The notes: generated by a model not told the origin, from the letters alone. 8,444 bases of DNA from Actinomycetes bacterium (GCA_021849765.1 JAJZSM010000056.1:1-8444), one strand, 5' to 3'. Shown: positions 1 through 8,276, numbered from the stretch's first letter. A program made the numbers and translations.

Positions 1-1057
<1,057 letters not shown>

Positions 1058-1059
<2 letters not shown>

Positions 1060-1063
1060 GAGG
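1058..1063 (+). promoter_or_regulatory. Shine-Dalgarno of gyrA, overlapping the gyrB stop
   Basis: AGGAGG, continuing as AGGAGGAG, begins inside the gyrB TAG stop codon (1057-1059) and lies 7 nt before the gyrA ATG at 1071. This fixes the gyrA start and suggests translational coupling: ribosomes ending gyrB finish on the ribosome-binding site of gyrA, which would help keep the two subunits in step. Confidence 0.9.
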
Positions 1064-1070
1064 AGTAGCT

Positions 1071-3545
1071 ATGGCACGAAACCGACCCCCCGGCAACGAC
1101 ACCCCACCCGACGACGAGGAGGTGATGGGCTACATCGAGCCCATCGAAATCAACCTCGAGATGGAGCGCTCCTTCCTCGAGTACTCCATGTCGGTGATCG
1201 TCTCTCGGGCTCTGCCCGACGCGCGCGACGGTCTCAAGCCGGTGCACCGCCGCATCCTGTACTCGATGTTCGATCAGGGGCTGCGTCCCGATCGTCCCCA
1301 CACGAAGTGCGCCAAGGTGGTGGGCGAGGTGATGGGCACCTATCACCCTCACGGCGACTCTGCCATCTACGACGCGCTGGTGCGCATGGTGCAGGACTTC
1401 TCGATGCGTCATCCCCTCATCAGCGGCCACGGCAATTTTGGCGGAACCGGGCCGGACGACGGGGCGGCGGCCATGCGCTACACGGAGTGCCGCCTCGCCC
1501 CCCTCGCCCTGGAGCTTCTCGACTCGATCGACGAGGAGACGGTCGACTTCGAGCCCAACTACGACAACACGACCCAGCAGCCCACCGTGCTGCCCGCCCG
1601 CTTTCCCAACCTCCTCGTCAATGGATCCCAGGGGATCGCGGTGGGAATGGCCACGAAGATCCCACCGCACAACCTCGCCGAGGTGATTGACGCCACGCAG
1701 CATCTGCTGGCTCACCCCGAGGCGACCTCCGATGACCTCCTGCGCTTCGTGAAGGGCCCGGACTTTCCCACCGGTGCGCAGATCCTGGGACGCCAAGGAA
1801 TTCTCGACGCCTACCGGACGGGACGTGGCTCGATCAAGATGCGCGCGGTGGCCGAGATCGAGGAGCACCGCACCGGCGTGAGGATCGTCGTCTCGGAGTT
1901 CCCCTACGAGGTGTCGGTGGAGTCGATCGAGCAGAAGATCGACGAGCTCGTCAAGAGCGGTGACCTCGACGGTATCGCGGGCATGCAGAACGACTCGGCG
2001 GGGCGCCGACCGCGCCTGGTGATTCGTCTCAAGCGCGACGCCAACGCCAACGTCGTGCTGAACAAGCTCTACAAGAACACCTCGCTGCAGACCACGTTCG
2101 CGGTGAACATGCTCGCCCTGGTGGACGGCGTTCCGCGAACCCTGACCCTGGCTGACGCGCTGACCCACTACATCGCTCATCAGGTCGAGGTCGTGACGCG
2201 ACGCTCCCAGTTCCGTCTGCGCAAGGCGCAGGCACGGGCGCACATCGTCGAGGGGTTGCTGCGGGCTATCGACATGCTCGATCAAGTGATCGCCACGATT
2301 CGCGGGTCTGAGGACCGAGCGGCGGCACGCGCGGCGCTGATGGTGGAGCCGTTCACGTTCTCCGAGGAGCAGGCCAACCACATCTTGGACATGACACTGG
2401 GCCGCCTGACCCGCCTAGGACGCAGCGAGCTCGAGGAGGAGGCGGCCCGGCTGCGTGAGACGATCGCGGAGCTTGAGGCGATCCTGGCGAGTGACGAGAG
2501 GCTGCGCGGCGTGATCAGCGATGAGTTGGCCGCAGTCAGGGCGAAGTACGCCGAGGCGCGGGTCACCGCCATCGTCAACGACCCCGGCGAACTGGGCGCG
2601 GAGGACCTCATCAACGACGAGGAGATCGTGATCACGATGACTCGGGCGGGCTACGTGAAGTCCGTCGCCGCGGACGCCTTCCGCGTGCAGGGTCGTGGCG
2701 GCCGGGGGGTGCAGGGAGCCAAACTGCGCGACGAGGACTTCGTCGATCAGATCATCCATACCACCACACACGCCTACGTGCTGCTCTTCTCCAACCTTGG
2801 GCGGGTCTTTCGCTTGCGCGGTCACGAGATCCCCATGAAGGAGCGGACGGCGAAGGGAACGGCAGTGGTCAACCTGCTGAACCTCCAGCCCACGGAGTCG
2901 ATCCAGGCCATCGTCGCGACGGCCGACTTCCCCGACGACCAGTTCCTGGTCTTCGCGACGGCGAGTGGCACGGTGAAGAAGACCGCGTTCTCCGAGTACG
3001 ACAAGTCGCGTCGCGAGGGCTGGATCGCGATCAAGTTACGCGAGGGCGACGAGGTCGTTCGGGTTGTCGCGACGAGTGGCGACGACGATTTGATGATGGT
3101 GACCTATCGCGGGATGTCCATCCGCTTCAACGAGTCCGAGGTGCGCTCCATGGGACGTGACTCGACCGGCGTACGCGGGATCAAACTGCGCGACGACGAT
3201 CACGCCATCTCACTCGACGTGGTACGCGACGACGCTGACCTGTTCATCGTGACCGATACCGGTTTCGGCAAGCGAGTCAAGACCGAGCGCTTCACCCGCC
3301 AGGGTCGCGGCGGCCAGGGTGTGCGGGCCATTCGCCTCACCGCGGCGCGGGGATTCGTCGTGGCGGCCTTCATGGTGCGCCTGGTCGACGAGGTGATGCT
3401 GGCCTCGAGCGGGGGAGTGGTGATTCGTACCCCGGTGCGCGAGGTGTCCTCCCAGGGACGCGACGCCACGGGTGTGCGGGTGATGAACCTCGACGAGGGT
3501 CATACGGTGGCGACGGCGGCGCTGGTCCCCGCGGAGTCCGACTGA
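1071..3545 (+). CDS. gyrA: DNA gyrase subunit A (full length, 824 aa)
   Basis: GyrA is the breakage-reunion subunit of gyrase: it cuts and rejoins DNA through a tyrosine and wraps DNA on its C-terminal domain. The catalytic tyrosine is Tyr137 in AAMRYTE. The quinolone-determining region ([11 protein letters not shown], residues 91-101) keeps Ser97 and Asp101, the equivalents of E. coli Ser83 and Asp87. The winged-helix and tower region runs to about 370, a coiled-coil region covers about 371-505, and the C-terminal propeller starts near 512. Six blade starts can be read, near residues 517, 567, 623, 671, 722 and 773. The GyrA box is QGRGGRG (540-546), and a near copy, QGRGGQG, sits at 744-750. 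Between Ser97 and Tyr137 there is one more residue than in E. coli or M. tuberculosis. The length is a little below E. coli (875) and close to mycobacterial GyrA; there is no acidic tail. The start is set by the Shine-Dalgarno at 1058. ParC is excluded by the GyrA boxes. Confidence 0.98.
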   Translation: MARNRPPGNDTPPDDEEVMGYIEPIEINLEMERSFLEYSMSVIVSRALPDARDGLKPVHRRILYSMFDQGLRPDRPHTKCAKVVGEVMGTYHPHGDSAIYDALVRMVQDFSMRHPLISGHGNFGGTGPDDGAAAMRYTECRLAPLALELLDSIDEETVDFEPNYDNTTQQPTVLPARFPNLLVNGSQGIAVGMATKIPPHNLAEVIDATQHLLAHPEATSDDLLRFVKGPDFPTGAQILGRQGILDAYRTGRGSIKMRAVAEIEEHRTGVRIVVSEFPYEVSVESIEQKIDELVKSGDLDGIAGMQNDSAGRRPRLVIRLKRDANANVVLNKLYKNTSLQTTFAVNMLALVDGVPRTLTLADALTHYIAHQVEVVTRRSQFRLRKAQARAHIVEGLLRAIDMLDQVIATIRGSEDRAAARAALMVEPFTFSEEQANHILDMTLGRLTRLGRSELEEEAARLRETIAELEAILASDERLRGVISDELAAVRAKYAEARVTAIVNDPGELGAEDLINDEEIVITMTRAGYVKSVAADAFRVQGRGGRGVQGAKLRDEDFVDQIIHTTTHAYVLLFSNLGRVFRLRGHEIPMKERTAKGTAVVNLLNLQPTESIQAIVATADFPDDQFLVFATASGTVKKTAFSEYDKSRREGWIAIKLREGDEVVRVVATSGDDDLMMVTYRGMSIRFNESEVRSMGRDSTGVRGIKLRDDDHAISLDVVRDDADLFIVTDTGFGKRVKTERFTRQGRGGQGVRAIRLTAARGFVVAAFMVRLVDEVMLASSGGVVIRTPVREVSSQGRDATGVRVMNLDEGHTVATAALVPAESD

Positions 3546-3560
3546 TCGACGACGAGGTGC

Positions 3561-3589
3561 GTGACGCCGGCGACACGGTGTGCTACACC
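3561..3589. repeat. Two back-to-back palindromes between gyrA and the CoA-transferase gene
   Basis: GTGACGCCGGCGACAC (3561-3576) is a palindrome apart from one A/A pair in each arm, with the perfect 8-bp core CGCCGGCG. It is followed without a gap by GGTGTGCTACACC (3577-3589), a perfect 5-bp inverted repeat around GCT, ending 7 nt before the ATG at 3597. The first has no loop, so it suits a dimeric DNA-binding protein better than an RNA hairpin; the second could be either. No T-run follows, so a classical intrinsic terminator is unlikely. GTGACG (3561-3566) and TACACC (3584-3589) are 17 nt apart and could be weak -35/-10 elements of a leaderless promoter, but TACACC is a poor -10. The palindromes are read directly; the role is inference. 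Confidence 0.4.
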
Positions 3590-3596
3590 AGTCCGG

Positions 3597-4895
3597 ATGG
3601 TTGCGCGCGTGATGACGGCCGACGAGGCTGCGGCGATGGTGGGTTCTCGTGACTCGGTGGGCTTCGGGCTGATCACCGCCACGCCCGGAGCGCTGCTGGG
3701 GGCGCTGTCACGACGTACTGATTGGCAGGACCTCACGGTGTGCGGGGGTCTCACTCTCGGGGACTTCTCGATGTTCACCCAGCCCGGGGTCCACTATCGC
3801 TGCCAGTTCATGGGTGGCGCCGATCGGCGATACCGGGATCGGGGCGGCGACGTGCAGTACGTGCCATCGTTCTTCCGGCACTACGGGGTGATGATGCAGC
3901 GCCTCGGAATCCGCGTCATGCTCGTCGCGGGCTCGATGCCCGACGCCCACGGTGAGGTCAGCGTGTCGCTGTACAACGGCGCCACCCTTGAGGAGTGCCG
4001 GCGCGCCGGGCGTGATCCCTCGCGCCTGCTGATCGTCGAGTGCTCGCCCCACTACCCACGCACGCTGGCCCTGGAGGGGCACTCCAACACGCTGAGCCTG
4101 GACGACATCGACGTCGTGGTCTACACCGACGAGCACCCGACGGTCGTCGTCAACGAGGCACCGACGCCCGTCGACGAGGCCATCGCGCGCCACGCGGCAC
4201 CCTTCATCCCCGATGGCGCCACGCTTCAAACGGGAATTGGAGCGGTGCCGAGCCTGGTCGCCCACGCGCTCGCCGCGGGCCCGGGCGGAGACTACGGGGT
4301 GCACTCCGAGATGTTCACCGACGGCCTCTACCAGCTGATGCGAGCCGGGAAGGTCACGAACCAGCGCAAGGCCATCAATCGCGGGGTCGCCGTCATCACC
4401 TTCAGCGCGGGCTCCCAGGATCTCTACGACTTCATCCACGAGAACCCCCTGATCCGCATGGCGCCGGTGCAGTACACCAACGATCCGTCGGTCATCGCGC
4501 AGAACCACCGCATGGTGAGCATCAACTCCGCCCTCGAGGTCGACCTTCTCGGCCAGATCGGGGCGGATTCGATCGGCGCCCGTCAGTTCTCGGGGGTGGG
4601 TGGACACCAGGACTTCGTGGAGGGGACGAGCTTGTGCGCCGATCACGTCTCTCTGATCTGTCTGCCGTCGACCGCGACGATGGCGTCGGGCGAGCGACGT
4701 AGTCGGATCGTGGCGTCGATGTCGCCCCAGGGATCGGTGACGTCGCCGCGCCAGTTGGCGGGGATCATCGTGACCGAGCACGGCGCGGCCGACCTGCGCG
4801 GACGCACGGTGCGCGAGCGCGCCCTGGCTCTCGCGGCAGTGGCCGACCCCGCGTTTCGTGACGATCTCGTCGCGGCCGCGCACCACCTCGGATGA
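3597..4895 (+). CDS. Acetyl-CoA hydrolase/4-hydroxybutyrate CoA-transferase family protein
   Basis: Members of this cytoplasmic class I CoA-transferase family move CoA between acetyl-CoA (or another acyl-CoA) and a carboxylic acid such as 4-hydroxybutyrate, butyrate, propionate or succinate through a glutamyl-CoA intermediate. Counted from the ATG at 3597 the protein has 432 residues, the usual family length. The catalytic glutamate is Glu238 in GVHSEMFTDG, the same number as the active-site Glu of the Clostridium aminobutyricum enzyme. Other landmarks are QTGIGAVP (211-218) and GVGGHQDFVEG (334-344) of the CoA-binding loops, and IVTEHGAADLRGRTVRERA (403-421) near the C-terminus. The frame is open back to a GTG at 3561 (444 aa), but that codon lies inside a palindrome and has no well-spaced ribosome-binding site; family members usually begin close to the TADEAA segment, so 3597 is preferred. 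No convincing Shine-Dalgarno precedes either start. The substrate cannot be read from the sequence. It follows gyrA by 51 nt and precedes the ABC-F gene by 26 nt, without functional linkage to either. Confidence 0.92.
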   Translation: MVARVMTADEAAAMVGSRDSVGFGLITATPGALLGALSRRTDWQDLTVCGGLTLGDFSMFTQPGVHYRCQFMGGADRRYRDRGGDVQYVPSFFRHYGVMMQRLGIRVMLVAGSMPDAHGEVSVSLYNGATLEECRRAGRDPSRLLIVECSPHYPRTLALEGHSNTLSLDDIDVVVYTDEHPTVVVNEAPTPVDEAIARHAAPFIPDGATLQTGIGAVPSLVAHALAAGPGGDYGVHSEMFTDGLYQLMRAGKVTNQRKAINRGVAVITFSAGSQDLYDFIHENPLIRMAPVQYTNDPSVIAQNHRMVSINSALEVDLLGQIGADSIGARQFSGVGGHQDFVEGTSLCADHVSLICLPSTATMASGERRSRIVASMSPQGSVTSPRQLAGIIVTEHGAADLRGRTVRERALALAAVADPAFRDDLVAAAHHLG

Positions 4896-4909
4896 CGGAC
4901 GGGTCCCAT

Positions 4910-4915
4910 TAGGGT
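4910..4915 (+). promoter_or_regulatory. Putative -10 box (TAGGGT) for leaderless transcription of the ABC-F gene
   Basis: TAGGGT fits the TANNNT pattern of actinobacterial -10 boxes and ends 6 nt before the GTG at 4922, so a transcript starting at the normal distance would begin at or next to the start codon. No recognisable -35 box lies 15-19 nt upstream. The overlapping AGGGTAGG might instead serve as a weak Shine-Dalgarno sequence, so the leaderless reading is inference. Confidence 0.4.
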
Positions 4916-4921
4916 AGGTGG

Positions 4922-6520
4922 GTGTTAATCGCGAAGGAACTGGGAATCGAGATCGGCGGACGCCGTCTGCTCGAGCCGGTCTCATTCACCCTCGGCGACG
5001 GCGAGAAGGTCGGCCTGGTGGGCCGTAACGGGGCTGGCAAGTCGACTCTTCTGGCCGTCCTGCTCGGTGAGACGCCCGCGCACCTGCGCCTCGAGGGAAG
5101 CGTCACCCATCAGGGGACCCTCGGACACCTTCCCCAAGAGCCGGTACCCGGTGGTCTCGGCGTCGAGCCGATCGGGCTCTCTCACGTGCTGAGCGCTCGC
5201 GGGCTCGACCGGATCGACGCCGAGATGCAGCACGCCCGGCACGCGCTGGCGGAGAACCCGACTGATGAGACGATCGAACGCTTCACCGAGCTCGAGACGA
5301 CTTTCGGCGAGCGTGGCGGCTACGAGGCGGAGTCCGAGGTTGCGCGCCTGGCGGCGGGCCTGGGACTGGACGAGTCGCTGCTACTCGAGGACCTGGGCTC
5401 CCTGTCGGGGGGCCAGCGCCGTCGGGTTGACCTGATGCGCGTCCTCTACGAGGGACCGGACACGATGGTGCTGGACGAGCCGACCAATCACCTGGACCGC
5501 GCGGCGAAGCGCTGGCTCTTCGACGAGCTCGAGCGCTTTCGTGGCACGGTGCTGGTCATCAGTCACGACCTGCCGCTACTGGATCGTGCGATCAGTCGCG
5601 TTCTCTCGCTGCGCGACGGCCAGCTGCGTGAGTACCGGGGGAACTACACCTCGTTCCTGGCCCAGGACGAGGCGCGACGGCTGAGCGAGGAGAAGTTGGC
5701 GGCGCACCAGGACGCGGAGATCAGTCGGCTTGCGACGCTCGCCGACTCCATGCGTGGCCAGACCGAGCGGCGAGCGCGACTCGCCAAGGTTCTGGATCGT
5801 CGCGTGGACAAGATGCGCGACGGTCGCGTTCAGGTCAGTACGCGCGAGCGCACGGTGACCTTCAAGCTCCCCGTACCCCCGCGCAGCGGCGACGTCCCCC
5901 TAGTGGTCGAGCACCTGGGGGTTCGCTACGGGTCGCTCGACGTCCTGCGCGACGTGAACTTCATCACGCGTCGCGAGGATCGGATCGTCATCGTGGGGCG
6001 TAACGGCGCCGGGAAGTCGTCGTTGCTGCGCTGCCTCGCGGGCACGCAGGCGAGCACCGCCGGACTGGTCACCTTCGGGGCTCACGTGACGGTCGGCTAC
6101 TTCGCCCAGGAGCACGAGCAACTCGACTTCTCCAAGACGGTCCTGGAGAACCTGGCCAACGCCACCGTGCCCACCGAGGTGCAGCGCCGGGCGCTGCTCG
6201 GGGCCTTCGGACTGAAGGGTTCGGCGGCGCACCAACTCCCCGGCACCCTGTCGGGCGGAGAGCGGGCCAAACTCGCTCTGGCCATGCTGGCGGCGTCGAA
6301 CGCGAACCTGCTGCTCTTGGACGAGCCGACCAACAACCTGGATCCGGCCAGCGTGGACGCCCTGGGCGCGGTGATGCGTCAGTGGCGCGGCACGATCGTG
6401 GCCGTCAGCCACGAGCGGGCCTTCGTCGAAGCCCTCGAGCCCACGCACTGCGTGCTGCTGCCCGAGGAGTACTTCGACTTGTGGCGCGACGACTACATGG
6501 ACCTCATCGAGCGTCGCTGA
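4922..6520 (+). CDS. ABC-F family ATPase (twin ATP-binding cassettes, no membrane domain)
   Basis: ABC-F proteins are soluble twin ATPases that bind the ribosomal E-site region and act in translation control, rescue of stalled ribosomes or, in some subgroups, protection from ribosome-targeting antibiotics. Cassette 1 has Walker A GRNGAGKS (34-41), signature LSGGQ (161-165), Walker B with catalytic Glu186 (VLDEPTNHLD) and His215. Cassette 2 has GRNGAGKS (359-366), LSGGE (443-447), Glu468 (LLDEPTNNLD) and His497. The linker between them (about 241-325) is charged and probably helical; this is where the P-site interaction motif of ABC-F proteins lies. No transmembrane segment is seen, so it is not an exporter. 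The length (532 aa) is usual for the family. I cannot assign it to EttA, Uup, YheS or a resistance subgroup. The GTG start is the only reasonable one: the protein begins straight at the first beta-strand (MLIAKELGIEIGGRRLL), and the next in-frame Met is residue 102, beyond Walker A. It runs codirectionally with the CoA-transferase gene and converges on the thioredoxin gene. Confidence 0.94.
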   Translation: MLIAKELGIEIGGRRLLEPVSFTLGDGEKVGLVGRNGAGKSTLLAVLLGETPAHLRLEGSVTHQGTLGHLPQEPVPGGLGVEPIGLSHVLSARGLDRIDAEMQHARHALAENPTDETIERFTELETTFGERGGYEAESEVARLAAGLGLDESLLLEDLGSLSGGQRRRVDLMRVLYEGPDTMVLDEPTNHLDRAAKRWLFDELERFRGTVLVISHDLPLLDRAISRVLSLRDGQLREYRGNYTSFLAQDEARRLSEEKLAAHQDAEISRLATLADSMRGQTERRARLAKVLDRRVDKMRDGRVQVSTRERTVTFKLPVPPRSGDVPLVVEHLGVRYGSLDVLRDVNFITRREDRIVIVGRNGAGKSSLLRCLAGTQASTAGLVTFGAHVTVGYFAQEHEQLDFSKTVLENLANATVPTEVQRRALLGAFGLKGSAAHQLPGTLSGGERAKLALAMLAASNANLLLLDEPTNNLDPASVDALGAVMRQWRGTIVAVSHERAFVEALEPTHCVLLPEEYFDLWRDDYMDLIERR

Positions 6521-6523
6521 CGC
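6511..6523. terminator. Small inverted repeat at the convergent gene ends (weak terminator candidate)
   Basis: GCGTC-GCT-GACGC forms a perfect 5-bp stem with a 3-nt loop across the stop codon of the ABC-F gene, 9 nt from the stop of the converging thioredoxin gene (6533). There is no T-run on either side, so it does not meet the usual intrinsic terminator pattern. It is listed because it is the only hairpin I found in the 12-nt convergent junction and its flanks. Confidence 0.2.
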
Positions 6524-6532
6524 GAGGCGCCG

Positions 6533-6910
6533 CTAGCTCTGCTCGGCGGCGACCTTCTGCTCGGCGACCTCGCGGTGCACGGCCTCCATGTCGATGGCCT
6601 TGACCTGGTCGATGAGACTCGTGAGCGCGGACTCGGGGAGCGCCCCGGCCTGGGAGTAGAGGACCACCTGCTCGCGGATGACCATGAGTGTCGGGATCGA
6701 CATGATGTTGAACGACGCCGCGAGCGCCTGCTGATCCTCGGTGTCGACCTTGCCGAAGACGATGTCGGGGTACTTCTCCGACGCCGCCTCGTAGATCGGG
6801 CCGAACATCATGCAGGGGGCGCACCACCCCGCCCAGAAGTCGATCAGGACGGTGTCGTTGGACGCGACCACGTCCTCGAAGTTCTCGACGGTCAGTTTGA
6901 CGGTGGCCAT
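6533..6910 (-). CDS. Thioredoxin (WCAPC active site)
   Basis: This is a small cytoplasmic thiol-disulfide oxidoreductase that reduces protein disulfides and would normally be recharged by thioredoxin reductase (no reductase gene is in the window). The 125-residue protein has the thioredoxin fold order: beta-strand VLIDFWAGWC, active site WCAPC (Cys30 and Cys33), KVDTEDQ strand, and the cis-proline in SIPT (Pro73). The active site has Ala in place of the common Gly of WCGPC, which still leaves the CxPC redox pair intact. No signal peptide or membrane segment is present. About 20 charged residues (106-125) extend past the usual thioredoxin end. AGGAGG lies 4 nt before the ATG (its complement at 6915-6920), fixing the start. 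The gene lies 116 nt downstream of the protease gene on the same strand but has its own promoter-like sequence with a CsoR/CstR-like site, so separate regulation is likely. It is trxA-like; which thioredoxin paralogue it represents cannot be told. Confidence 0.94.
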   Translation of the reverse strand: MATVKLTVENFEDVVASNDTVLIDFWAGWCAPCMMFGPIYEAASEKYPDIVFGKVDTEDQQALAASFNIMSIPTLMVIREQVVLYSQAGALPESALTSLIDQVKAIDMEAVHREVAEQKVAAEQS

Positions 6911-6963
6911 AGCGCCTCCTCGTAGGGGTGGTGCGGGTTCCGCCCACCAGTCTCGTTGTGTCT

Positions 6964-6969
6964 AGTATA
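6964..6969 (-). promoter_or_regulatory. Putative -10 box (TATACT) of the thioredoxin gene
   Basis: On the - strand TATACT matches the TATAAT consensus at five of six positions and stands out in GC-rich DNA. The best -35 candidate is CGGACA (complement of 6989-6994), sharing GACA with TTGACA but at a long 19-nt spacing. Transcription would start near 6957, giving a leader of about 47 nt that carries the AGGAGG ribosome-binding site. Confidence 0.6.
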
Positions 6970-6982
6970 CCCCCACCGGTAT
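6967..6982. promoter_or_regulatory. CsoR/CstR-like operator candidate overlapping the thioredoxin -10 box
   Basis: ATACC-CCCACC-GGTAT is an inverted repeat with 5-bp arms around a C-rich centre. Known operators of the CsoR family (copper sensor CsoR, persulfide sensor CstR and relatives) are of the form ATACCCC...GGGGTAT. The left half here, ATACCCCC, matches fully; the right half is CCGGTAT and so is degenerate. The site covers part of the -10 box and the spacer, where a bound repressor would block RNA polymerase. The sequence match is direct; the regulator is inference and no csoR-like gene is in the window. Confidence 0.45.
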
Positions 6983-7026
6983 GAATCGTGTCCGGCGCCG
7001 TACGGGCGAGGTCGCCGCGTCCAGTC

Positions 7027-8265
7027 CTACTGGGGTGGTCCGCTCGTGAGGGTGACCGTCGCCGTGTGGCTGGCCCCGCTTGGGTCGTTCCAGGTGACGA
7101 CGATCTGCTGGCCGGGGCGCGCCGCGTCGATGGCGTGGAGCAGCTCGGTGGGCGTGGTGACCGAGGTGGAGCCGACGCGGGTGATGGTCGCGCCCGCGAC
7201 CAGCCCGGCGCTGGCGGCCGGGGTCGAGGGGATGACGCCGGCGACAGCGACGCCGGCGGCCGACCCTGCGCTCGAGCTGATCTCGACGCCGAGCAAAGCG
7301 GTCGGCCCCACGTGCACGGTTCCTGAGGCCTGGCCGCTGATGATCTCGTGGGCGATCGTGAGCGCGGTGGCGATGGGGATCGCGTAGCCCTGGGCCGCCG
7401 AGCCGAGCGCGACCGTCGATGACGCGGCGGTGTCCATGCCGACGACGCGGCCCTTGGCGGTCGTGAGGGCGCCACCGGAGTCACCCGGGATGAGTGTGGC
7501 GTCGGTCTCGATCAGTCCCGACAGGCTCTCCGAGGAGCCGGTGGAGGGGTCGCCTGCGGTGATCGACTGGTCGAGTGACGTGATCCGCCCGGCCGTCACG
7601 GTCGGCGTGCCCCCCAGACCGTCCGCGTTGCCCACGGCGTAGACGCTCTGGCCGACCGTCGTGGGCGAGGACGCGAAGGTCGCCGTGGTCAGGCCGGACG
7701 CCCCCTGTAGGCGCAGTACCGCCACGTCCGACGTCGCGTCGTAGCCGACGACGGTGGCGGGGTAGGTCTGGTGGTTGCCCAGGTCGGTGACCCGGATCGT
7801 GGTCGCGCCGTCGATCACGTGGTTGTTGGTGAGGATCAGCCCCTTCGACGAGAGAACGATTCCCGTGCCCGCCGCCGCGGACTGCTGGTAGTTCAGCGTG
7901 GTGTTGATATCGACGAGTCCGGCTTCGGACCGAGTGACCGCGCGGGGCACCGCCGCCGACGTGGAGGGTGTGGTGGTCCCGAAGGGGAACGAGAAGCTCG
8001 GGCCACCCTCGCCGAAGGGGGAGGTGAACGTTCCCCCTCCGAAGGCCTGTGCGGGCCGGGTCGGTGTCTGCTGGGTTCGCCCGATGGCGAAGCCGGCCGC
8101 CCCCGCGGCGGCGCTGGCCACGACCAGCCCGGCGACGACGCTCGTGATGAGGCGCCGGCGACCCCGGGGGGTGGGGCCGCCGGCGAACGGGGCGGGTGTC
8201 GGGGGGGCTGTGGCGTCGAGGGCGGGCTCGTCGAAGGGAGCAGGTCCTGGGGTCATGTCGCTCAT
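7027..8265 (-). CDS. Membrane-anchored trypsin-like serine protease with PDZ domain (HtrA/DegP type, S1C)
   Basis: HtrA-type proteases degrade or refold damaged proteins outside the cytoplasmic membrane. The 412-residue protein has a Pro/Ala-rich cytoplasmic N-terminus, a basic stretch RGRRR, one membrane segment (about 39-61) acting as a signal anchor, and a Gly/Phe/Ser/Thr-rich linker (about 74-105). The protease domain holds the full triad: His149 (TNNHVIDG), Asp180 (SDVAVLRL) and Ser263 (PGDSGGAL). A single PDZ domain (about 322-410) follows, with GVIPSTPAASAGL typical of the carboxylate-binding region. The layout matches actinobacterial HtrA/PepD proteins, and nothing appears missing. 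GGGAGG (complement of 8271-8276) lies 5 nt before the ATG at 8265 and favours this start over the Met at residue 4. The gene is transcribed away from a presumed divergent gene at the right edge and toward the thioredoxin gene. Substrates are unknown. Confidence 0.95.
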   Translation of the reverse strand: MSDMTPGPAPFDEPALDATAPPTPAPFAGGPTPRGRRRLITSVVAGLVVASAAAGAAGFAIGRTQQTPTRPAQAFGGGTFTSPFGEGGPSFSFPFGTTTPSTSAAVPRAVTRSEAGLVDINTTLNYQQSAAAGTGIVLSSKGLILTNNHVIDGATTIRVTDLGNHQTYPATVVGYDATSDVAVLRLQGASGLTTATFASSPTTVGQSVYAVGNADGLGGTPTVTAGRITSLDQSITAGDPSTGSSESLSGLIETDATLIPGDSGGALTTAKGRVVGMDTAASSTVALGSAAQGYAIPIATALTIAHEIISGQASGTVHVGPTALLGVEISSSAGSAAGVAVAGVIPSTPAASAGLVAGATITRVGSTSVTTPTELLHAIDAARPGQQIVVTWNDPSGASHTATVTLTSGPPQ

Positions 8266-8270
8266 TGGAA

Positions 8271-8276
8271 CCTCCC
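8271..8276 (-). promoter_or_regulatory. Shine-Dalgarno of the protease gene
   Basis: GGGAGG on the - strand, 5 nt before the ATG at 8265, selects this codon over the in-frame Met three codons later. Confidence 0.8.

Noticed and set aside
3561..3563. GTG as the CoA-transferase start
   Set aside because: The only upstream GAGG is 3 nt away, which is too close, the codon lies in a palindrome, and the extra 12 residues are unlike the family N-terminus.
3546..3596. tRNA gene after gyrA
   Set aside because: The gap is only 51 nt, too short for a tRNA, and shows no acceptor or T-loop sequence.
3708..4985. 425-codon open frame on the - strand opposite the CoA-transferase gene
   Set aside because: It is antisense to a conserved gene with an intact active site, shows no domain, and is rich in Arg/His/Asp/Val as expected for a shadow frame.
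7021..7033. CCAGT-CCT-ACTGG hairpin at the protease stop codon as a terminator
   Set aside because: The 5-bp stem has no T-run and overlaps coding sequence; too weak to call a terminator.
6504..7484. 326-codon open frame on the - strand across the thioredoxin and protease genes
   Set aside because: It is out of frame with both real genes, Arg/Pro/Ser-rich at one end and Arg/Gly-rich at the other, and crosses the intergenic region; a composition artefact.
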